Part shown: positions 25,369-35,065 of the stretch, piece after piece
How positions within the stretch are numbered: position 1 is the first letter of the stretch
Layout of the letters: each line of letters opens with the position of its first letter
Assembly (NCBI RefSeq): GCF_001679925.1
Contig: NZ_LYUZ01000081.1
Coordinates: forward strand, 241,100 to 305,099
DNA from: Leisingera sp. JC1
GTDB lineage: Bacteria > Pseudomonadota > Alphaproteobacteria > Rhodobacterales > Rhodobacteraceae
DNA length: 64,000 nucleotides
Reading direction: 5' to 3'
The notes under the pieces: generated by a model
The model's database searches: none
Told to the model about the DNA's origin: nothing
What the model saw: the letters and a program-made list of their open reading frames with translations, nothing else
Position numbers and translations under genes: made by a program

Positions 25369-25944
25369 ATGAGCGATAATTCCTCTACCCGCATGACCCG
25401 CCGCGGTTTTGCCCTGACCGCTTTGGCCGGTGCAGGCGTGACTGCCGCCTGCGGCAACGGCGTCGGCAACACCAACGCCGCAACCATCGACGCCCGTGTC
25501 GATGCCACGCTGAACCATATGTACAACCAGTACCCGAACACCCGCACCCTGGCGGACAAGGCAGCCGGCATGCTGGTGATGCCGCTGGTGACTGAGGCCG
25601 GATTTGTCTTTGGCGGCGCCTACGGCCGCGGCGCCTTGCGGATCAATGATGTGACCGTCGATTACTACGCCACCTACAAGGGCAACGCCGGCTTCCAGAT
25701 CGGGGCCCAGCAGTACGCCCATGTGCTGTTCTTCATGACCCAGGACGCGCTGGCAGACTTCCGCCGCTCGCAGGGCTGGGCGGCTGGCGCGGATGCCGAG
25801 TTTGTCATCATGAACGAAGGCGAGTCGCTGAGAGCCGATACCAACACCCTGACCTCACCTGTTCTGGCCGTGGTCTTTGCTCAGGCAGGCCTGCGTGTCG
25901 GCGCCACCCTGGAAGGCACCAAATACACCCGTATCATTCCCTAA
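25369..25944 (+). CDS. SYLF-domain (Ysc84-like) lipoprotein
   Basis: A 191-residue exported protein. The N-terminus TRRGFALTALAGAGVTAAC has a twin-arginine-like start and a lipobox (TAAC), so it is probably an outer-membrane or periplasmic lipoprotein. The rest is a SYLF/Ysc84 lipid-binding domain: AAGMLVMPLVTEAGFVFGGAYGRGAL, YYATYKGNAGFQIGAQQYAHVLFFMT, and the C-terminal GATLEGTKYTRI. Eukaryotic SYLF domains bind phosphoinositides; the bacterial ligand is unknown. Monocistronic, with two hairpins after the stop. Confidence 0.88.
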   Translation: MSDNSSTRMTRRGFALTALAGAGVTAACGNGVGNTNAATIDARVDATLNHMYNQYPNTRTLADKAAGMLVMPLVTEAGFVFGGAYGRGALRINDVTVDYYATYKGNAGFQIGAQQYAHVLFFMTQDALADFRRSQGWAAGADAEFVIMNEGESLRADTNTLTSPVLAVVFAQAGLRVGATLEGTKYTRIIP

Positions 25945-25955
25945 GAGAACGGGAT

Positions 25956-25977
25956 GGAGGCGGCAGGATCCGCCTCC
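25956..25977 (+). terminator. Hairpin after the SYLF gene
   Basis: GGAGGCGG/CCGCCTCC, eight pairs with a 6-base loop, 12 bases after the stop codon. Confidence 0.5.
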
Positions 25978-26008
25978 TCATCTGGCTGGAAATGTCCCCG
26001 CCGGAGAC

Positions 26009-26038
26009 ATGGCCTTTCCAATTGGAAAGGCCATTTTC
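26009..26038 (+). terminator. 26-bp perfect palindrome with T-rich tail
   Basis: ATGGCCTTTCC AATT GGAAAGGCCAT (26009-26034) followed by TTTCATTT. Probably the main terminator of the SYLF gene; it lies 12 bp before the stop codon of the convergent dehydrogenase. Confidence 0.7.
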
Positions 26039-26045
26039 ATTTGCC

Positions 26046-26921
26046 TCAGCCGTCCAGCTTGCGCAGCCTTTTGAACAGCGACGAGGTGTCCCAGCGCCCG
26101 CCGCCCATCTTCTGCACGTCCTTGTAGAACTGATCGACCAGCGCCGTCACCGGCAGGCTGGCGCCGGTCTCATCCGCTGCGTCCAGGCAGATGCCCAGGT
26201 CCTTGCGCATCCAGTCCACCGCAAAGCCATGCTCGAAATGATCGTCCAGCATGGTCTCGTAGCGGTTCGCCATCTGCCAGCTGCCTGCTGCGCCCTGGCT
26301 GATCACCTCCACCACCGCGCGCCCGTCGAGGCCGGCCTTTTCTGCAAAATGCAGCGCCTCGCTCAGGCCCTGCACGAGGCCCGCGATGGCGATCTGGTTG
26401 CACATCTTGGTCATCTGGCCGGCGCCGCTGCCGCCGATGCGGCGGCAGATGCGGGCGTAGGCGTCTATCACCGGCTCAGCGCGGGCATAGGCGTCTTCAT
26501 CACCGCCGCACATGACGGACAGAACGCCATTCTCCGCCCCCGCCTGCCCCCCGGAGATCGGGGCATCGACAAAAGCGATCCCCTGCTCCGCCGCAGCACC
26601 GTAAAGCTCGCGCGTGACTTTGGCCGAAACCGTGGTGTGATCGGTAAAGACCGTGCCCTTGGCCATGCCGGCAAACGCCCCGTCAGCGCCCATGCAGACC
26701 GAGCGCAGATCGTCGTCATTGCCGACGCAGGCCATCACGAACTCCGCGCCCGATGCCGCCGCACGCGGGGTCGCCGCAAAATGGCCGCCATGCTCCTTGG
26801 CCCAGGCCTTGGCCTTGGTTTCGGTGCGGTTGTAGACGGTGACCTCATGGCCTGCGGCCTGCAGGTGCCCGGCCATCGGATAGCCCATGACGCCAAGCCC
26901 CAGAAACGCGATTTTTGCCAT
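26046..26921 (-). CDS. NAD(P)-dependent beta-hydroxyacid dehydrogenase (GarR/3-hydroxyisobutyrate dehydrogenase family)
   Basis: A 291-residue oxidoreductase. Residues 1-20 carry the Rossmann motif AFLGLGVMGYPMAGHL, then YNRT at 32-35 (NADP preference is common with this R-T), FVDAPISGGQAGAENGVL (substrate loop), and the catalytic lysine region GAGQMTKMCNQIAIAG. The family reduces tartronate semialdehyde or oxidises 3-hydroxyisobutyrate and related acids; the exact substrate cannot be decided. ATG 26921 has a strong AGGGGAAA ribosome site. A longer frame extends to 27410 but overlaps the penicillin acylase gene and is rejected. Confidence 0.88.
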   Translation of the reverse strand: MAKIAFLGLGVMGYPMAGHLQAAGHEVTVYNRTETKAKAWAKEHGGHFAATPRAAASGAEFVMACVGNDDDLRSVCMGADGAFAGMAKGTVFTDHTTVSAKVTRELYGAAAEQGIAFVDAPISGGQAGAENGVLSVMCGGDEDAYARAEPVIDAYARICRRIGGSGAGQMTKMCNQIAIAGLVQGLSEALHFAEKAGLDGRAVVEVISQGAAGSWQMANRYETMLDDHFEHGFAVDWMRKDLGICLDAADETGASLPVTALVDQFYKDVQKMGGGRWDTSSLFKRLRKLDG

Positions 26922-27007
26922 CTGCTTTTCCCCTGATCTGTCTTCGCATATGTTGGCGCCAACCCTACCACCGCCGCCGCGGGGCGCAATCTGCCATGCG
27001 GCTGGAA

Positions 27008-29512
27008 ATGACAAAAACCGAGGGAAAACAACCGCTGATGGGACTTCTTTTCCGCTGGCTTCTGCGCCTTGCTGCGGGCCTGATTCTGCTGAGCATCCTG
27101 GCCGCCGCGCTGGTCTATTACCTCGCCTCGCAGTCGCTGCCCGAATACAACAAGGAACTGGCCCTGCCCGGTATCTCTTCGCCTGTGGAGATCGTGCGCG
27201 ACAACGCCAATGTGCCGCATATTTTCGGCAGCTTCGGCGCCAGCGATGAGGATGTGTATTTCGGCCTCGGCTACGCCCATGCCCAGGACCGTCTGTGGCA
27301 GATGGCAGTGATGCGCCGCACAGCGCAGGGCCGCCTGTCGGAGATTTTCGGAACCCGCACGGTGGAGACCGACACCTTCCTGCGCCGCCTCGACCTCTAC
27401 AACCTGGCACGTCAGTCGGTAGAGGTCCAATCGCCTGAAGCGATGGCAGCGCTCAAGGCCTATGCCGACGGGGTGAACGCCCGGCTGCTGGAAATCAACG
27501 AGGACGCATTGGGCCGCGGCGCGCCGGAGATGTTCCTGTTTGAGATGCCGCTTCCCCCCTGGCAGCCCGCCGACAGCATCGCGATCATGAAGCTGATGGC
27601 GCTGCAGCTTTCGGGCCATATGAAGGAAGAAATCCTGCGCGCTCGCACCTCGCTGGCGCTGAAGGATGCGGAGCGCATCCGGGACATTCTGCCGGACGCG
27701 CCGGGCAAAGGCGTGACCGCCCTGCCCGAATACGCGGAACTGGTGCCAGGTGCCCGGCAGTTTGCATCCGCCGCCCCGATTGAGGAAGACAGCCTCTTGT
27801 TTCCGGTCGCCCCGCGCGGCCTCGCTGGCGCCTCCAACGCTTGGGCCGCAGCCCCCAGCCGCTCGGCGGCAGGCGGCACGCTCCTAGCCAACGACCCGCA
27901 CCTCGGGCTCAGCGCCCCGGGCGTCTGGTATCTGGCCCGGCTGGAACTGGCGACCGGCGGGGTAATCGGCGGCACCATCCCCGGTATTCCGGCGGTTATC
28001 ACCGGCCGGTCAAATTCCTTGGGCTGGGGGGTCACCTCCTCCTACATGGACGACCAGGACCTGTTCATCGAACGGCTGAACCCGGAAAATCCGCAAGAAT
28101 ACCTGAGCGTTGACGGCTACAAGAAATTCGTCACCCGCCCCTCGATCATCAAGATCAAGGACGAGGCCCCCGTCACTCTTACCCTGCGCTGGACCGACAA
28201 CGGTCCGGTGCTGCCCGGCTCCATGTTCAATCTGGCGGAAATCACCCCGCCCGGCCATGTGGTCTCGCTGGCCTGGACCGTGCTCAGCCCCAAGGACACC
28301 TCAATGAGCGCCACAATCGGCCTGATGCGCAGCGCCTCGGTGCAGGAGGCGATCATTGCAGGCGAGGATTTCGTTGCCCCGGCGCAGAACCTGACGCTGG
28401 CAGACGAGGACACCATCGCGTTGAAAACCGTCGGCGCTTTCCCGCTGCGCCAAGCAGACCATCAAAGCAAGGGCCGGATGCCCAGCCAGGGCTGGCGCCC
28501 GGAAAACCGCTGGCAGGGCCAGGCGCCTTACGCGGAAAACCCGGAGTTCGTCAGCCCCGCTGGCGGCATCCTGGGCAACACCAACAACAAGATCCTCGAC
28601 CGCCCTTTCCCCCGGCATGTCTCCTTTGATTGGGGCGATACCCAGCGCATCCACCGCTGGGAAAAGCTGATGCAGAACCGCGAGGTGCACACCCGCGACA
28701 GCTTCATCGAGGCGCAGCTCGACACGGTCTCCTACACCGCGCGCACCCTGCTGCCGCTGATCGGCGCAAACCTGTGGTTCACCGGCGAGGCGGCCCCTGC
28801 CGGCACCCGTGAACGCCAGCGCGAGATCGCGCTGACCCTGCTGTCAGAGTGGAACGGAGAGATGAACGAGCACCTGCCGGAACCGCTGATCTATGCCGCC
28901 TGGCTGCGCGCTCTGCAGGCGCGTCTGATCACCGATGAGCTGGGCCCGGTCGCCAAATCCTACCGCCACGTGGAGCCGCTGTTCATCGAACGCGTCTTCC
29001 GCAACGTCGACGGTGCCTCGGCCTGGTGCGACGTGCGCCAGAGCGCCCCGGAGGAAACCTGCACCGACATGGCACGCCTGGCGCTGGATGATGCGCTGAT
29101 CTGGATTGAGGAACGCTATGGCGACGCGCTGGAATCGCTGCGCTGGGGCGATGCGCATCAGGCGGTGCAGGACCATGCCGTGCTGGGCGATGTGCCGCTG
29201 CTGCGCTACTTCGTGAACATCCGCCAATCGACCAGCGGCGGCGACAACACCCTGCAGCGCGGCAAAAGCTCCGGCAAGGACCCCGACCCGTTCCAGAACA
29301 TCCACGCCGCCGGCTACCGCGGGGTCTATGATTTTGCCGATCCGGACAGCTCCGTCTTCATCACCGCCACCGGCCAGTCCGGCCACCCGCTGTCGCGATA
29401 CTACGACGACATGGCCCAGCTGTGGCGGCGCGGCGAATACATCCCGATGTCGCTGGACGAAGAACTGGCCCGCGCGGCGGCAGTCGGAGTGACACGCATT
29501 TCACCTCGCTAA
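27008..29512 (+). CDS. Penicillin acylase family N-terminal nucleophile hydrolase
   Basis: An 834-residue exported amidase of the Ntn-hydrolase class. Residues about 12-36 form an anchor or signal helix (LLFRWLLRLAAGLILLSIL). The chain is expected to self-cleave before Ser276 in LAGASNAWAAAP, giving an alpha chain ending near residue 275 and a beta chain starting with the catalytic serine. Other marks are DNANVPHIFG, GLGYAHAQDRLWQM, LLANDPHLGLSAPGVWYLA and the C-terminal SGHPLSRYYDDMA. Members cut beta-lactams or acyl-homoserine lactones; quorum quenching is possible but unproven. I chose ATG 27008 since longer starts lack ribosome sites; ATG 27038 is an alternative. Confidence 0.87.
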   Translation: MTKTEGKQPLMGLLFRWLLRLAAGLILLSILAAALVYYLASQSLPEYNKELALPGISSPVEIVRDNANVPHIFGSFGASDEDVYFGLGYAHAQDRLWQMAVMRRTAQGRLSEIFGTRTVETDTFLRRLDLYNLARQSVEVQSPEAMAALKAYADGVNARLLEINEDALGRGAPEMFLFEMPLPPWQPADSIAIMKLMALQLSGHMKEEILRARTSLALKDAERIRDILPDAPGKGVTALPEYAELVPGARQFASAAPIEEDSLLFPVAPRGLAGASNAWAAAPSRSAAGGTLLANDPHLGLSAPGVWYLARLELATGGVIGGTIPGIPAVITGRSNSLGWGVTSSYMDDQDLFIERLNPENPQEYLSVDGYKKFVTRPSIIKIKDEAPVTLTLRWTDNGPVLPGSMFNLAEITPPGHVVSLAWTVLSPKDTSMSATIGLMRSASVQEAIIAGEDFVAPAQNLTLADEDTIALKTVGAFPLRQADHQSKGRMPSQGWRPENRWQGQAPYAENPEFVSPAGGILGNTNNKILDRPFPRHVSFDWGDTQRIHRWEKLMQNREVHTRDSFIEAQLDTVSYTARTLLPLIGANLWFTGEAAPAGTRERQREIALTLLSEWNGEMNEHLPEPLIYAAWLRALQARLITDELGPVAKSYRHVEPLFIERVFRNVDGASAWCDVRQSAPEETCTDMARLALDDALIWIEERYGDALESLRWGDAHQAVQDHAVLGDVPLLRYFVNIRQSTSGGDNTLQRGKSSGKDPDPFQNIHAAGYRGVYDFADPDSSVFITATGQSGHPLSRYYDDMAQLWRRGEYIPMSLDEELARAAAVGVTRISPR

Positions 29513-29516
29513 ACCC

Positions 29517-29552
29517 TTTCACGGGCCGGGCATTTTCGCCCGGCCCGTGAAA
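29517..29552. terminator. 15-bp stem terminator after the acylase gene
   Basis: TTTCACGGGCCGGGC (29517-29531), 6-base loop ATTTTC, then GCCCGGCCCGTGAAA (29538-29552). It begins five bases after the stop codon. Confidence 0.75.
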
Positions 29553-29572
29553 ACACAGACATCATTTACAGT

Positions 29573-30397
29573 ATGAAACTTTCAACTTATGTATTTCTGC
29601 TGCTCCTGGGCGCTGGCATTTTCTATTTCAAACCGGCGCTGTTGCATTCCGTAATTTACAAAACAGAAGCGCTGCAGGCGATGCCCGTCCACCAAGGCGA
29701 TGTACCCTCAGGAGGTTACGCCCGTGTCACGCGTAACGGTCTCAGTCCCGCTTTGTCGGGATGGGATCATTATTCGCCTTCCGACGAAGTGAAGCAGCTC
29801 ACTCAAACACACAGAATTTACGGACAAACCTGGCACAGTTATACACCGCCAGGCAGCGAAGCGGCGCCGGTCATCCTCTTGCTGCACGGCGCAGGGCGCT
29901 CGGGGCTTTCTATGATCGAGATGTGGCAGAAAACGGCCCAGGAACAGGATCTCATCCTAATTGCTCCGAATGCTTTAGGCTCTCACTGGGAGGTAAGGGA
30001 CCTCTCGCACACCGCATTGCAGAAAGCTCTAAGCAGCTCGACCCTTGGCCGTCCTGCTGGAAAGGTGTTCCTATTCGGTCACTCGAACGGCGCCGTGTTT
30101 GCCTCACAGCTCATCAACCGGGCTCAAGGCCCCTGGAAAGCTGCCGCCATGCATGGGGGCTTTGCGCCCGCGGAAGCTTTTCAACCAGCCGCCGAGGCAA
30201 AGCCAGTTCGTTTATACTTGGGCGACCGGGATCACATCTTCAGGACGCCCGAAGCGGAGAGAACAGGGAAATCAATGGCCAAATCCGGCCATCGGTTTAC
30301 TTTGCAACTAATCCCCGGACATACGCATTGGTTCTATGAAATCGGCCCAGCAATCGCGGAAGACAGCTGGGCATGGTTCCGGTCACTCGGCGAGTGA
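29573..30397 (+). CDS. Alpha/beta hydrolase, esterase/PHB-depolymerase-like
   Basis: A 274-residue membrane-anchored or exported hydrolase: the first 20 residues are a hydrophobic helix (YVFLLLLGAGIFYFK). The catalytic domain has LLLHGAGRSG (oxyanion region), the nucleophile serine in FGHSNGAVFAS, the acid in YLGDRDHIF and the histidine in PGHTHWFYEI. This pattern is like feruloyl esterase or PHB depolymerase-type (LpqC) proteins; the substrate is unknown. Its codon use and base composition are visibly poorer in GC than those of its neighbours, which may indicate later acquisition. It is flanked by a strong terminator and ends 9 bp before convergent hflX. Confidence 0.82.
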   Translation: MKLSTYVFLLLLGAGIFYFKPALLHSVIYKTEALQAMPVHQGDVPSGGYARVTRNGLSPALSGWDHYSPSDEVKQLTQTHRIYGQTWHSYTPPGSEAAPVILLLHGAGRSGLSMIEMWQKTAQEQDLILIAPNALGSHWEVRDLSHTALQKALSSSTLGRPAGKVFLFGHSNGAVFASQLINRAQGPWKAAAMHGGFAPAEAFQPAAEAKPVRLYLGDRDHIFRTPEAERTGKSMAKSGHRFTLQLIPGHTHWFYEIGPAIAEDSWAWFRSLGE

Positions 30398-30406
30398 CCG
30401 GAGCAT

Positions 30407-31681
30407 TCACAGCCTTTCGAACTTCGCCTTTTGCCGGTCGGTCCACAGCACAGTGATGTCAAACCCGGTCTCGGTTTGCTCTTCGCGCTGCACAAGATCC
30501 TCCTTGAACAGCCAGGCGCGCTGCTTGCCCTGCGCGAAGGTAAGCTGCAGCAGTTCCTCATGCCGCACGCCCTGCAGCTTCTCGGCAATGTCAGACAGCA
30601 GTCCGTCCAGCCCCTCGCCGGTCAGGGCTGAGATTGCATGGATGCCCTCTTCGCGGGCCGCACGCTGACGGCGGGCTTCGGCTTCTTCCTCAGACAGCTG
30701 GTCCAGCTTGTTCCAAACCTCGATCCGGGCGCGGTTTTCATCCACGCCCAGCGAGGCCAGGATTGCCTCCACGTCCTCGGCCTGCTCCTCGCTCTGGTCA
30801 TGGCTGATGTCGCGCACGTGCAGGATCACATCCGCCGCCAGCACCTCTTCCAGCGTGGCGCGGAAGGCGGCGACCAGCTCGGTCGGCAGGTCGGAGATGA
30901 AGCCCACGGTGTCGGACAGGATCACCTCCGGCCCATCGGGGATCTGCACCCGGCGCATGGTCGGATCCAGGGTGGCAAAGAGCATGTCCTTGGCCATCAC
31001 CTCCGCCCCCGTCAGCCGGTTGAACAGCGTCGACTTGCCGGCGTTGGTATAACCCACCAGCGCCACAATCGGATAGGGCACCTTGGCGCGCGAGGCGCGG
31101 TGCAGCGTCCGGGTTTTCACCACCTTGTCCAGCTGCCGGCGCAGCCGCACCAGCTGGTCGTCAATGGCGCGCCGGTCAGCCTCGATCTGGGTTTCGCCGG
31201 GTCCGCCGACAAACCCCAGACCGCCGCGCTGACGCTCCAGGTGGGTCCAGGCCCGCACCAGCCGCGTCCGCTGATAGCTGAGCGCTGCCATTTCGACCTG
31301 CAGCACGCCTTCACGCGTCGCTGCACGGTCCGAGAAGATCTCCAGGATCAGCCCGGTCCGGTCGAGGATCTTGACCTTCCAGGCCTTCTCCAGGTTGCGC
31401 TGCTGCACGGGGGAAACCGGCCCGTCGATCAGGACCAGTTCAATTTCATTCGCATTCAGGACACCCGCCAGTTCTTCGATCTTGCCGGAGCCGAACAGCA
31501 TCCCCGGATGCGCCTTGGGCAGGCGCACCACGTTTGATCCGATCACGTCAAGATCGGGCAAGGCCGCTGCCAGCGCAACGGCCTCCTCTAGCGCGGGAGC
31601 AGCCTCGCGGCGTCCCATGTCTGATTTGATTTCCGGATGCAGGACCCAGGCGCGGGTCTGCTTCCTGTCATGCTCCATCAA
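30407..31681 (-). CDS. hflX: GTPase HflX
   Basis: A 424-residue ribosome-associated GTPase that splits or rescues stalled 50S/70S ribosomes. Domain order: N-terminal HflX domain ([15 protein letters not shown]-like [16 protein letters not shown] near residue 55; [19 protein letters not shown]), the linker helix with [20 protein letters not shown] near 150-170, then the G domain with [14 protein letters not shown] (G1), [10 protein letters not shown] (G3) and NKLD (G4). The start overlaps the hfq stop by four bases, so the two are translationally coupled, as in many proteobacteria. Confidence 0.96.
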   Translation of the reverse strand: MMEHDRKQTRAWVLHPEIKSDMGRREAAPALEEAVALAAALPDLDVIGSNVVRLPKAHPGMLFGSGKIEELAGVLNANEIELVLIDGPVSPVQQRNLEKAWKVKILDRTGLILEIFSDRAATREGVLQVEMAALSYQRTRLVRAWTHLERQRGGLGFVGGPGETQIEADRRAIDDQLVRLRRQLDKVVKTRTLHRASRAKVPYPIVALVGYTNAGKSTLFNRLTGAEVMAKDMLFATLDPTMRRVQIPDGPEVILSDTVGFISDLPTELVAAFRATLEEVLAADVILHVRDISHDQSEEQAEDVEAILASLGVDENRARIEVWNKLDQLSEEEAEARRQRAAREEGIHAISALTGEGLDGLLSDIAEKLQGVRHEELLQLTFAQGKQRAWLFKEDLVQREEQTETGFDITVLWTDRQKAKFERL

Positions 31682-31917
31682 TTGGAGTCTTCACCCTCAT
31701 AGAGACTGATCGGCTGGGCCGGCATGATGGTCGAAATCGCGTGTTTGTAGACCAGCTGCGACTGTCCGTCGCGGCGCAGCAGCACACAGAAGTTATCGAA
31801 CCAGGTGATCACACCCTGCAGCTTGACCCCGTTGATCAGAAAGATTGTAACCGGAACCTTGGTTTTGCGAACGTGATTCAGGAAGGCATCCTGAAGATTC
31901 TGTCTGTCCGAAGCCAT
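31678..31917 (-). CDS. hfq: RNA chaperone Hfq
   Basis: A 79-residue Sm-like protein forming hexamers that pair small RNAs with messengers. Sm1 is [21 protein letters not shown] (cited in part: [10 protein letters not shown]), and Sm2 is the canonical YKHAIST at about residues 58-64. The N-terminal [13 protein letters not shown] with Gln at the proximal face is present. The C-terminus is short, as usual in alphaproteobacteria. It heads the hfq-hflX pair; the 121-bp gap before it, next to the trkH end, should hold its promoter. Confidence 0.97.
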   Translation of the reverse strand: MASDRQNLQDAFLNHVRKTKVPVTIFLINGVKLQGVITWFDNFCVLLRRDGQSQLVYKHAISTIMPAQPISLYEGEDSN

Positions 31918-32038
31918 TTTTTATTATCTCGCCTTTGTTCTTGCCGCGCGCTGCGGACCAGCACGCACGTTAAAATTCAGTATGGAGAAAGAAAAAATAA
32001 GTTTCCACCCGAAAAACACTTTTCACCCGCGGGAACAG

Positions 32039-33574
32039 TCAGCTGCGCCAAAGGTTCGGGGACAGCAGCGCGATGAAGGCCAGCGTCTCCAGCCGGCCCA
32101 GCACCATGGCGATGCACAGGATCAGCTTGGCCGGGTCCGTCAACAGGTTCAGAACAATCGGTGCGCTGCTGGCGCTCTCGGTCAGCGGGCCGGTGGTCGA
32201 GAGCGCGGCGATTGCCAGAACCAGCGATTGCTCGAAGCTGGACCCGACCGCTGCAAGCGCGGTGCTGACCAGCGCCAGCGACAGCGCAAACAGCATGAAG
32301 AAGATCCAGGCGACAAAGGCACCGTTCTTTTGCAGCCGCTTGGTCCGGTCACCCTCGCCGCTGACCGAGCTGGGGTGCACCAGCCGTTCCATTTCCCGAA
32401 GACCGTTCAGGTAGAGCGCATAGACCCGCAGCAGTTTGACCCCGCCCGCCGTGGTGGCAACACCGCCGCCGAATACAGCAAGCCCCAACAGGATCATTCC
32501 CGGTGTTTCCAGCCCGGACCAGGTCCGCGCGGCCTCCCAGTGCAGGCTTTCGAAACCGGTGGTGGACAGGAAAGACATCACCGTGAACAGCGTGCCCCAG
32601 AACGCCCGCAGCGCCTGCAGCAGATCCTCGGCGGCATCCACCTCGAAGGCGGCAAACCAATGGCGCAGGAACAAGAGCAGCGGCACACCGAAGACGATCA
32701 GCAGCCCGGTGCGGAACTCCGGATCCTTGTCCAGGCGCCCCTGCCCCACAGTCACCGTATCGCTGGAAAATGTCAGCCGCGACAGCGCGAAAAACATGAA
32801 CAGGAACATCACCATCTCACCGGCGATTCCGCTGCCAGCATTCTCTACGCCGCCGGTGGCGGAGATGCCCGAGGTCGCCATTACTGACATCGCATGGCTA
32901 AGGCCTGTCAGCGCCTGCGCTCCGGTGATCATGAGCAAGAGCCACAAAATCATGGTCAGCCCGGCATAGACCGGCGCCAGCGTCCGGGTGACCAGCAGCA
33001 ACTGGCGGCGCGGATCCGCGCGCTCCATATGGCCTGGCCCGGCAACGCCGCCGCCCGGTTCCCCCTTGGCGGTGACTTCGAACCCGCCCAGCGACATCGG
33101 CGCCAGCACGGCTGAGGCAGCCACCCACATCAAGAGCCCGCCCAGCCAGCCGACCATCGCCCGCCACAGATGCACGCTGGGCGGCAGGCGTCCCGGGTCC
33201 GCCCAGATATCGGCACCGGTAGTGGTGATGGCGCTGACCATGTCGAAATATGCGTTCAGGTAGCGCGTGCTGACCAGCGCGTCCTGCACCGGCACCGCCA
33301 GGAAAGCCGGCAGAACTGTGAAGGTGGCCAGCAGCGACAAGAGCTGCCCCGGCATCCCGTAGCGCGGCACCCGGTTGCCCATCGACAGCGCAATCAGCAC
33401 CACCAGGATCAGCCCCGCCAGTCCGGAATAGAAAAAGCTTTGCGATGTGTGATGGTCATCCAGCACCACCGCATGGATGGCCGGCAGCCACATCGCCAAA
33501 GACGCGATGCCCCAGATCAGCAGGAACAGCGGCAGGCGCAACACGCCGATGGGGGATTGGACCACGCGGCGCAT
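32039..33574 (-). CDS. trkH: Trk potassium uptake system, membrane subunit TrkH
   Basis: A 511-residue channel subunit with four pore-loop repeats. Filter-like segments are SAITTTGADIW, MATSGISATGGVE, FLSTTGFESLHW and ALSTTGPLT, which alternate with hydrophobic helices. It imports K+ with the cytoplasmic TrkA. ATG 33574 is the natural start: it lies one base after the trkA stop codon, consistent with coupling. The frame stays open upstream to 33640, but that part would overlap trkA and has no TrkH similarity. Confidence 0.94.
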   Translation of the reverse strand: MRRVVQSPIGVLRLPLFLLIWGIASLAMWLPAIHAVVLDDHHTSQSFFYSGLAGLILVVLIALSMGNRVPRYGMPGQLLSLLATFTVLPAFLAVPVQDALVSTRYLNAYFDMVSAITTTGADIWADPGRLPPSVHLWRAMVGWLGGLLMWVAASAVLAPMSLGGFEVTAKGEPGGGVAGPGHMERADPRRQLLLVTRTLAPVYAGLTMILWLLLMITGAQALTGLSHAMSVMATSGISATGGVENAGSGIAGEMVMFLFMFFALSRLTFSSDTVTVGQGRLDKDPEFRTGLLIVFGVPLLLFLRHWFAAFEVDAAEDLLQALRAFWGTLFTVMSFLSTTGFESLHWEAARTWSGLETPGMILLGLAVFGGGVATTAGGVKLLRVYALYLNGLREMERLVHPSSVSGEGDRTKRLQKNGAFVAWIFFMLFALSLALVSTALAAVGSSFEQSLVLAIAALSTTGPLTESASSAPIVLNLLTDPAKLILCIAMVLGRLETLAFIALLSPNLWRS

Positions 33575-33575
33575 G

Positions 33576-34952
33576 CTAGAAGTAGTCGATCGACACCTGC
33601 AGGAGCCGCTCCACCTCGGGCACGTCATCGGCCATTGCAAACAGCGCGATCACGTCGCCTTCCTCGATCCGGGTCTCACCTGACGGTCGCAGCATCTCGC
33701 CGTTCTTCAGGATGCCGCCGACCAGCACGCCTTCGGGGAAGTCCGTCTCACGGATCATCTGCCCGGCAATAGGCGAGGTCGACAGCACCTCAGCCTCAAT
33801 CATCTCAGCCTCGGCGTCGCCCAGCGAATAGACCTGCCGCACCCGGCCATAACGGATGTGGCGCAGGATAGAACTGACGGTGGTGGAGCGCGGGTTGATA
33901 TAGGCGTCGATGCCGAGGTGCGGCAGCAGCGGCACCAGGGTCGGGTCATTGATCAGAGCAATCGCCAGCGGGCAGCCTTCGGCCTTGGCCCTAACGGCGG
34001 CCAGCATGTTGACCTTGTCGTCGTCGGTCACGGCCAGAAGAGCGTCCGCCTTGTCGATGCCCGCCTCGATCATCAGTGACCGGTCCAGCCCGTCGCCATT
34101 CAGCACAATGGTGCGCTCCAGCTCCTCGGCAGCGCGTTCGGCACAGCGGCGGTCCCGCTCGATCACCTTGGCACGGATCCGGGAGGTGCTGCTTTCCAAC
34201 GCTTTGGCCACTTCTAGCCCGACGTTGCCGCCGCCAACCACCACTACACGGTCCTGGCGTTTCTCTTTCTTGCCGAAGACCTCGATGGTGCGCGGCACAT
34301 CGTCCGCGTGGGAAAACACATAGCAGCTGTCGCCGACGAACAGCTGGTCGCCCGGCTCTGGCGCAAACAGGGTGCCATCGCGGCGGACCCCCACCACAAT
34401 CGCGCGCAAGGTGGAAAACAGGTCCGTCAGCTGGCGCAGCGGCGTGTTCACCACCGGGCACTCCGCATCGATCTGAATCCCCAAAAGCTGCGCCTTGCCG
34501 CCCATGAAGGTCTCAGTGTCAAAGGCAGCAGGCGCCGACAACCGCTGCATCGCAGCCGCGGCCACTTCGCGCTCCGGGCTGATCACAACATCGATCGGCA
34601 GATGCTCCCGCTGATAGAGGTCGGAATAGATCGCGGTCAGATAGCTTTTGGCCCGCAAGCGGGCGATCTTGCGCTGGATTTTGAACACGGAATGCGCCAC
34701 CTGGCAGGTCACCATGTTGACCTCGTCCGAGTGGGTGGCGGCGATGATCATATCGGCGTCCCGCGCCCCGGCCCGGTCCAGCACATCCGGATAAGAGGCA
34801 AAGCCATGGATGCCCTGCACGTCCAGCGTATCGGTCGCGCGCCGCACCAGTTCCGGATTGCTGTCGACCACCGTGACATCATTGTGCTCACCGGACAGGT
34901 GCCGGGCGATCTGCCAGCCGACCTGGCCCGCGCCGCAGATAATGACCTTCAT
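33576..34952 (-). CDS. trkA: Trk potassium transporter, NAD-binding subunit TrkA
   Basis: A 458-residue cytoplasmic regulator with two tandem RCK units. Each begins with a Rossmann fold, VIICGAGQVGWQIARHLS at residue 3 and VVVVGGGNVGLEVAKALE near 235, followed by a TrkA_C domain (for example FPEGVLVGGILKNGEMLRPSG near the end). Nucleotide binding gates TrkH. AAGGGA precedes the ATG. It is upstream of trkH and the two form an operon that ends before hfq. Confidence 0.95.
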   Translation of the reverse strand: MKVIICGAGQVGWQIARHLSGEHNDVTVVDSNPELVRRATDTLDVQGIHGFASYPDVLDRAGARDADMIIAATHSDEVNMVTCQVAHSVFKIQRKIARLRAKSYLTAIYSDLYQREHLPIDVVISPEREVAAAAMQRLSAPAAFDTETFMGGKAQLLGIQIDAECPVVNTPLRQLTDLFSTLRAIVVGVRRDGTLFAPEPGDQLFVGDSCYVFSHADDVPRTIEVFGKKEKRQDRVVVVGGGNVGLEVAKALESSTSRIRAKVIERDRRCAERAAEELERTIVLNGDGLDRSLMIEAGIDKADALLAVTDDDKVNMLAAVRAKAEGCPLAIALINDPTLVPLLPHLGIDAYINPRSTTVSSILRHIRYGRVRQVYSLGDAEAEMIEAEVLSTSPIAGQMIRETDFPEGVLVGGILKNGEMLRPSGETRIEEGDVIALFAMADDVPEVERLLQVSIDYF

Positions 34953-35065
34953 TTACATGTCCCTTGGCGGAATTTCGGGCAAAGTTTTGCCCGATGTGAA
35001 TGACAGATGCCGCTTTCACGGTCAAATTAATTGTAACTTCCTCAGTTTGCGGCCATTCTTTCGAT

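Noticed and set aside
26922-27410. N-terminal extension of the beta-hydroxyacid dehydrogenase
   Set aside because: It overlaps the divergent penicillin acylase gene, is low-complexity, and the ATG at 26921 has a strong ribosome site and the Rossmann start.
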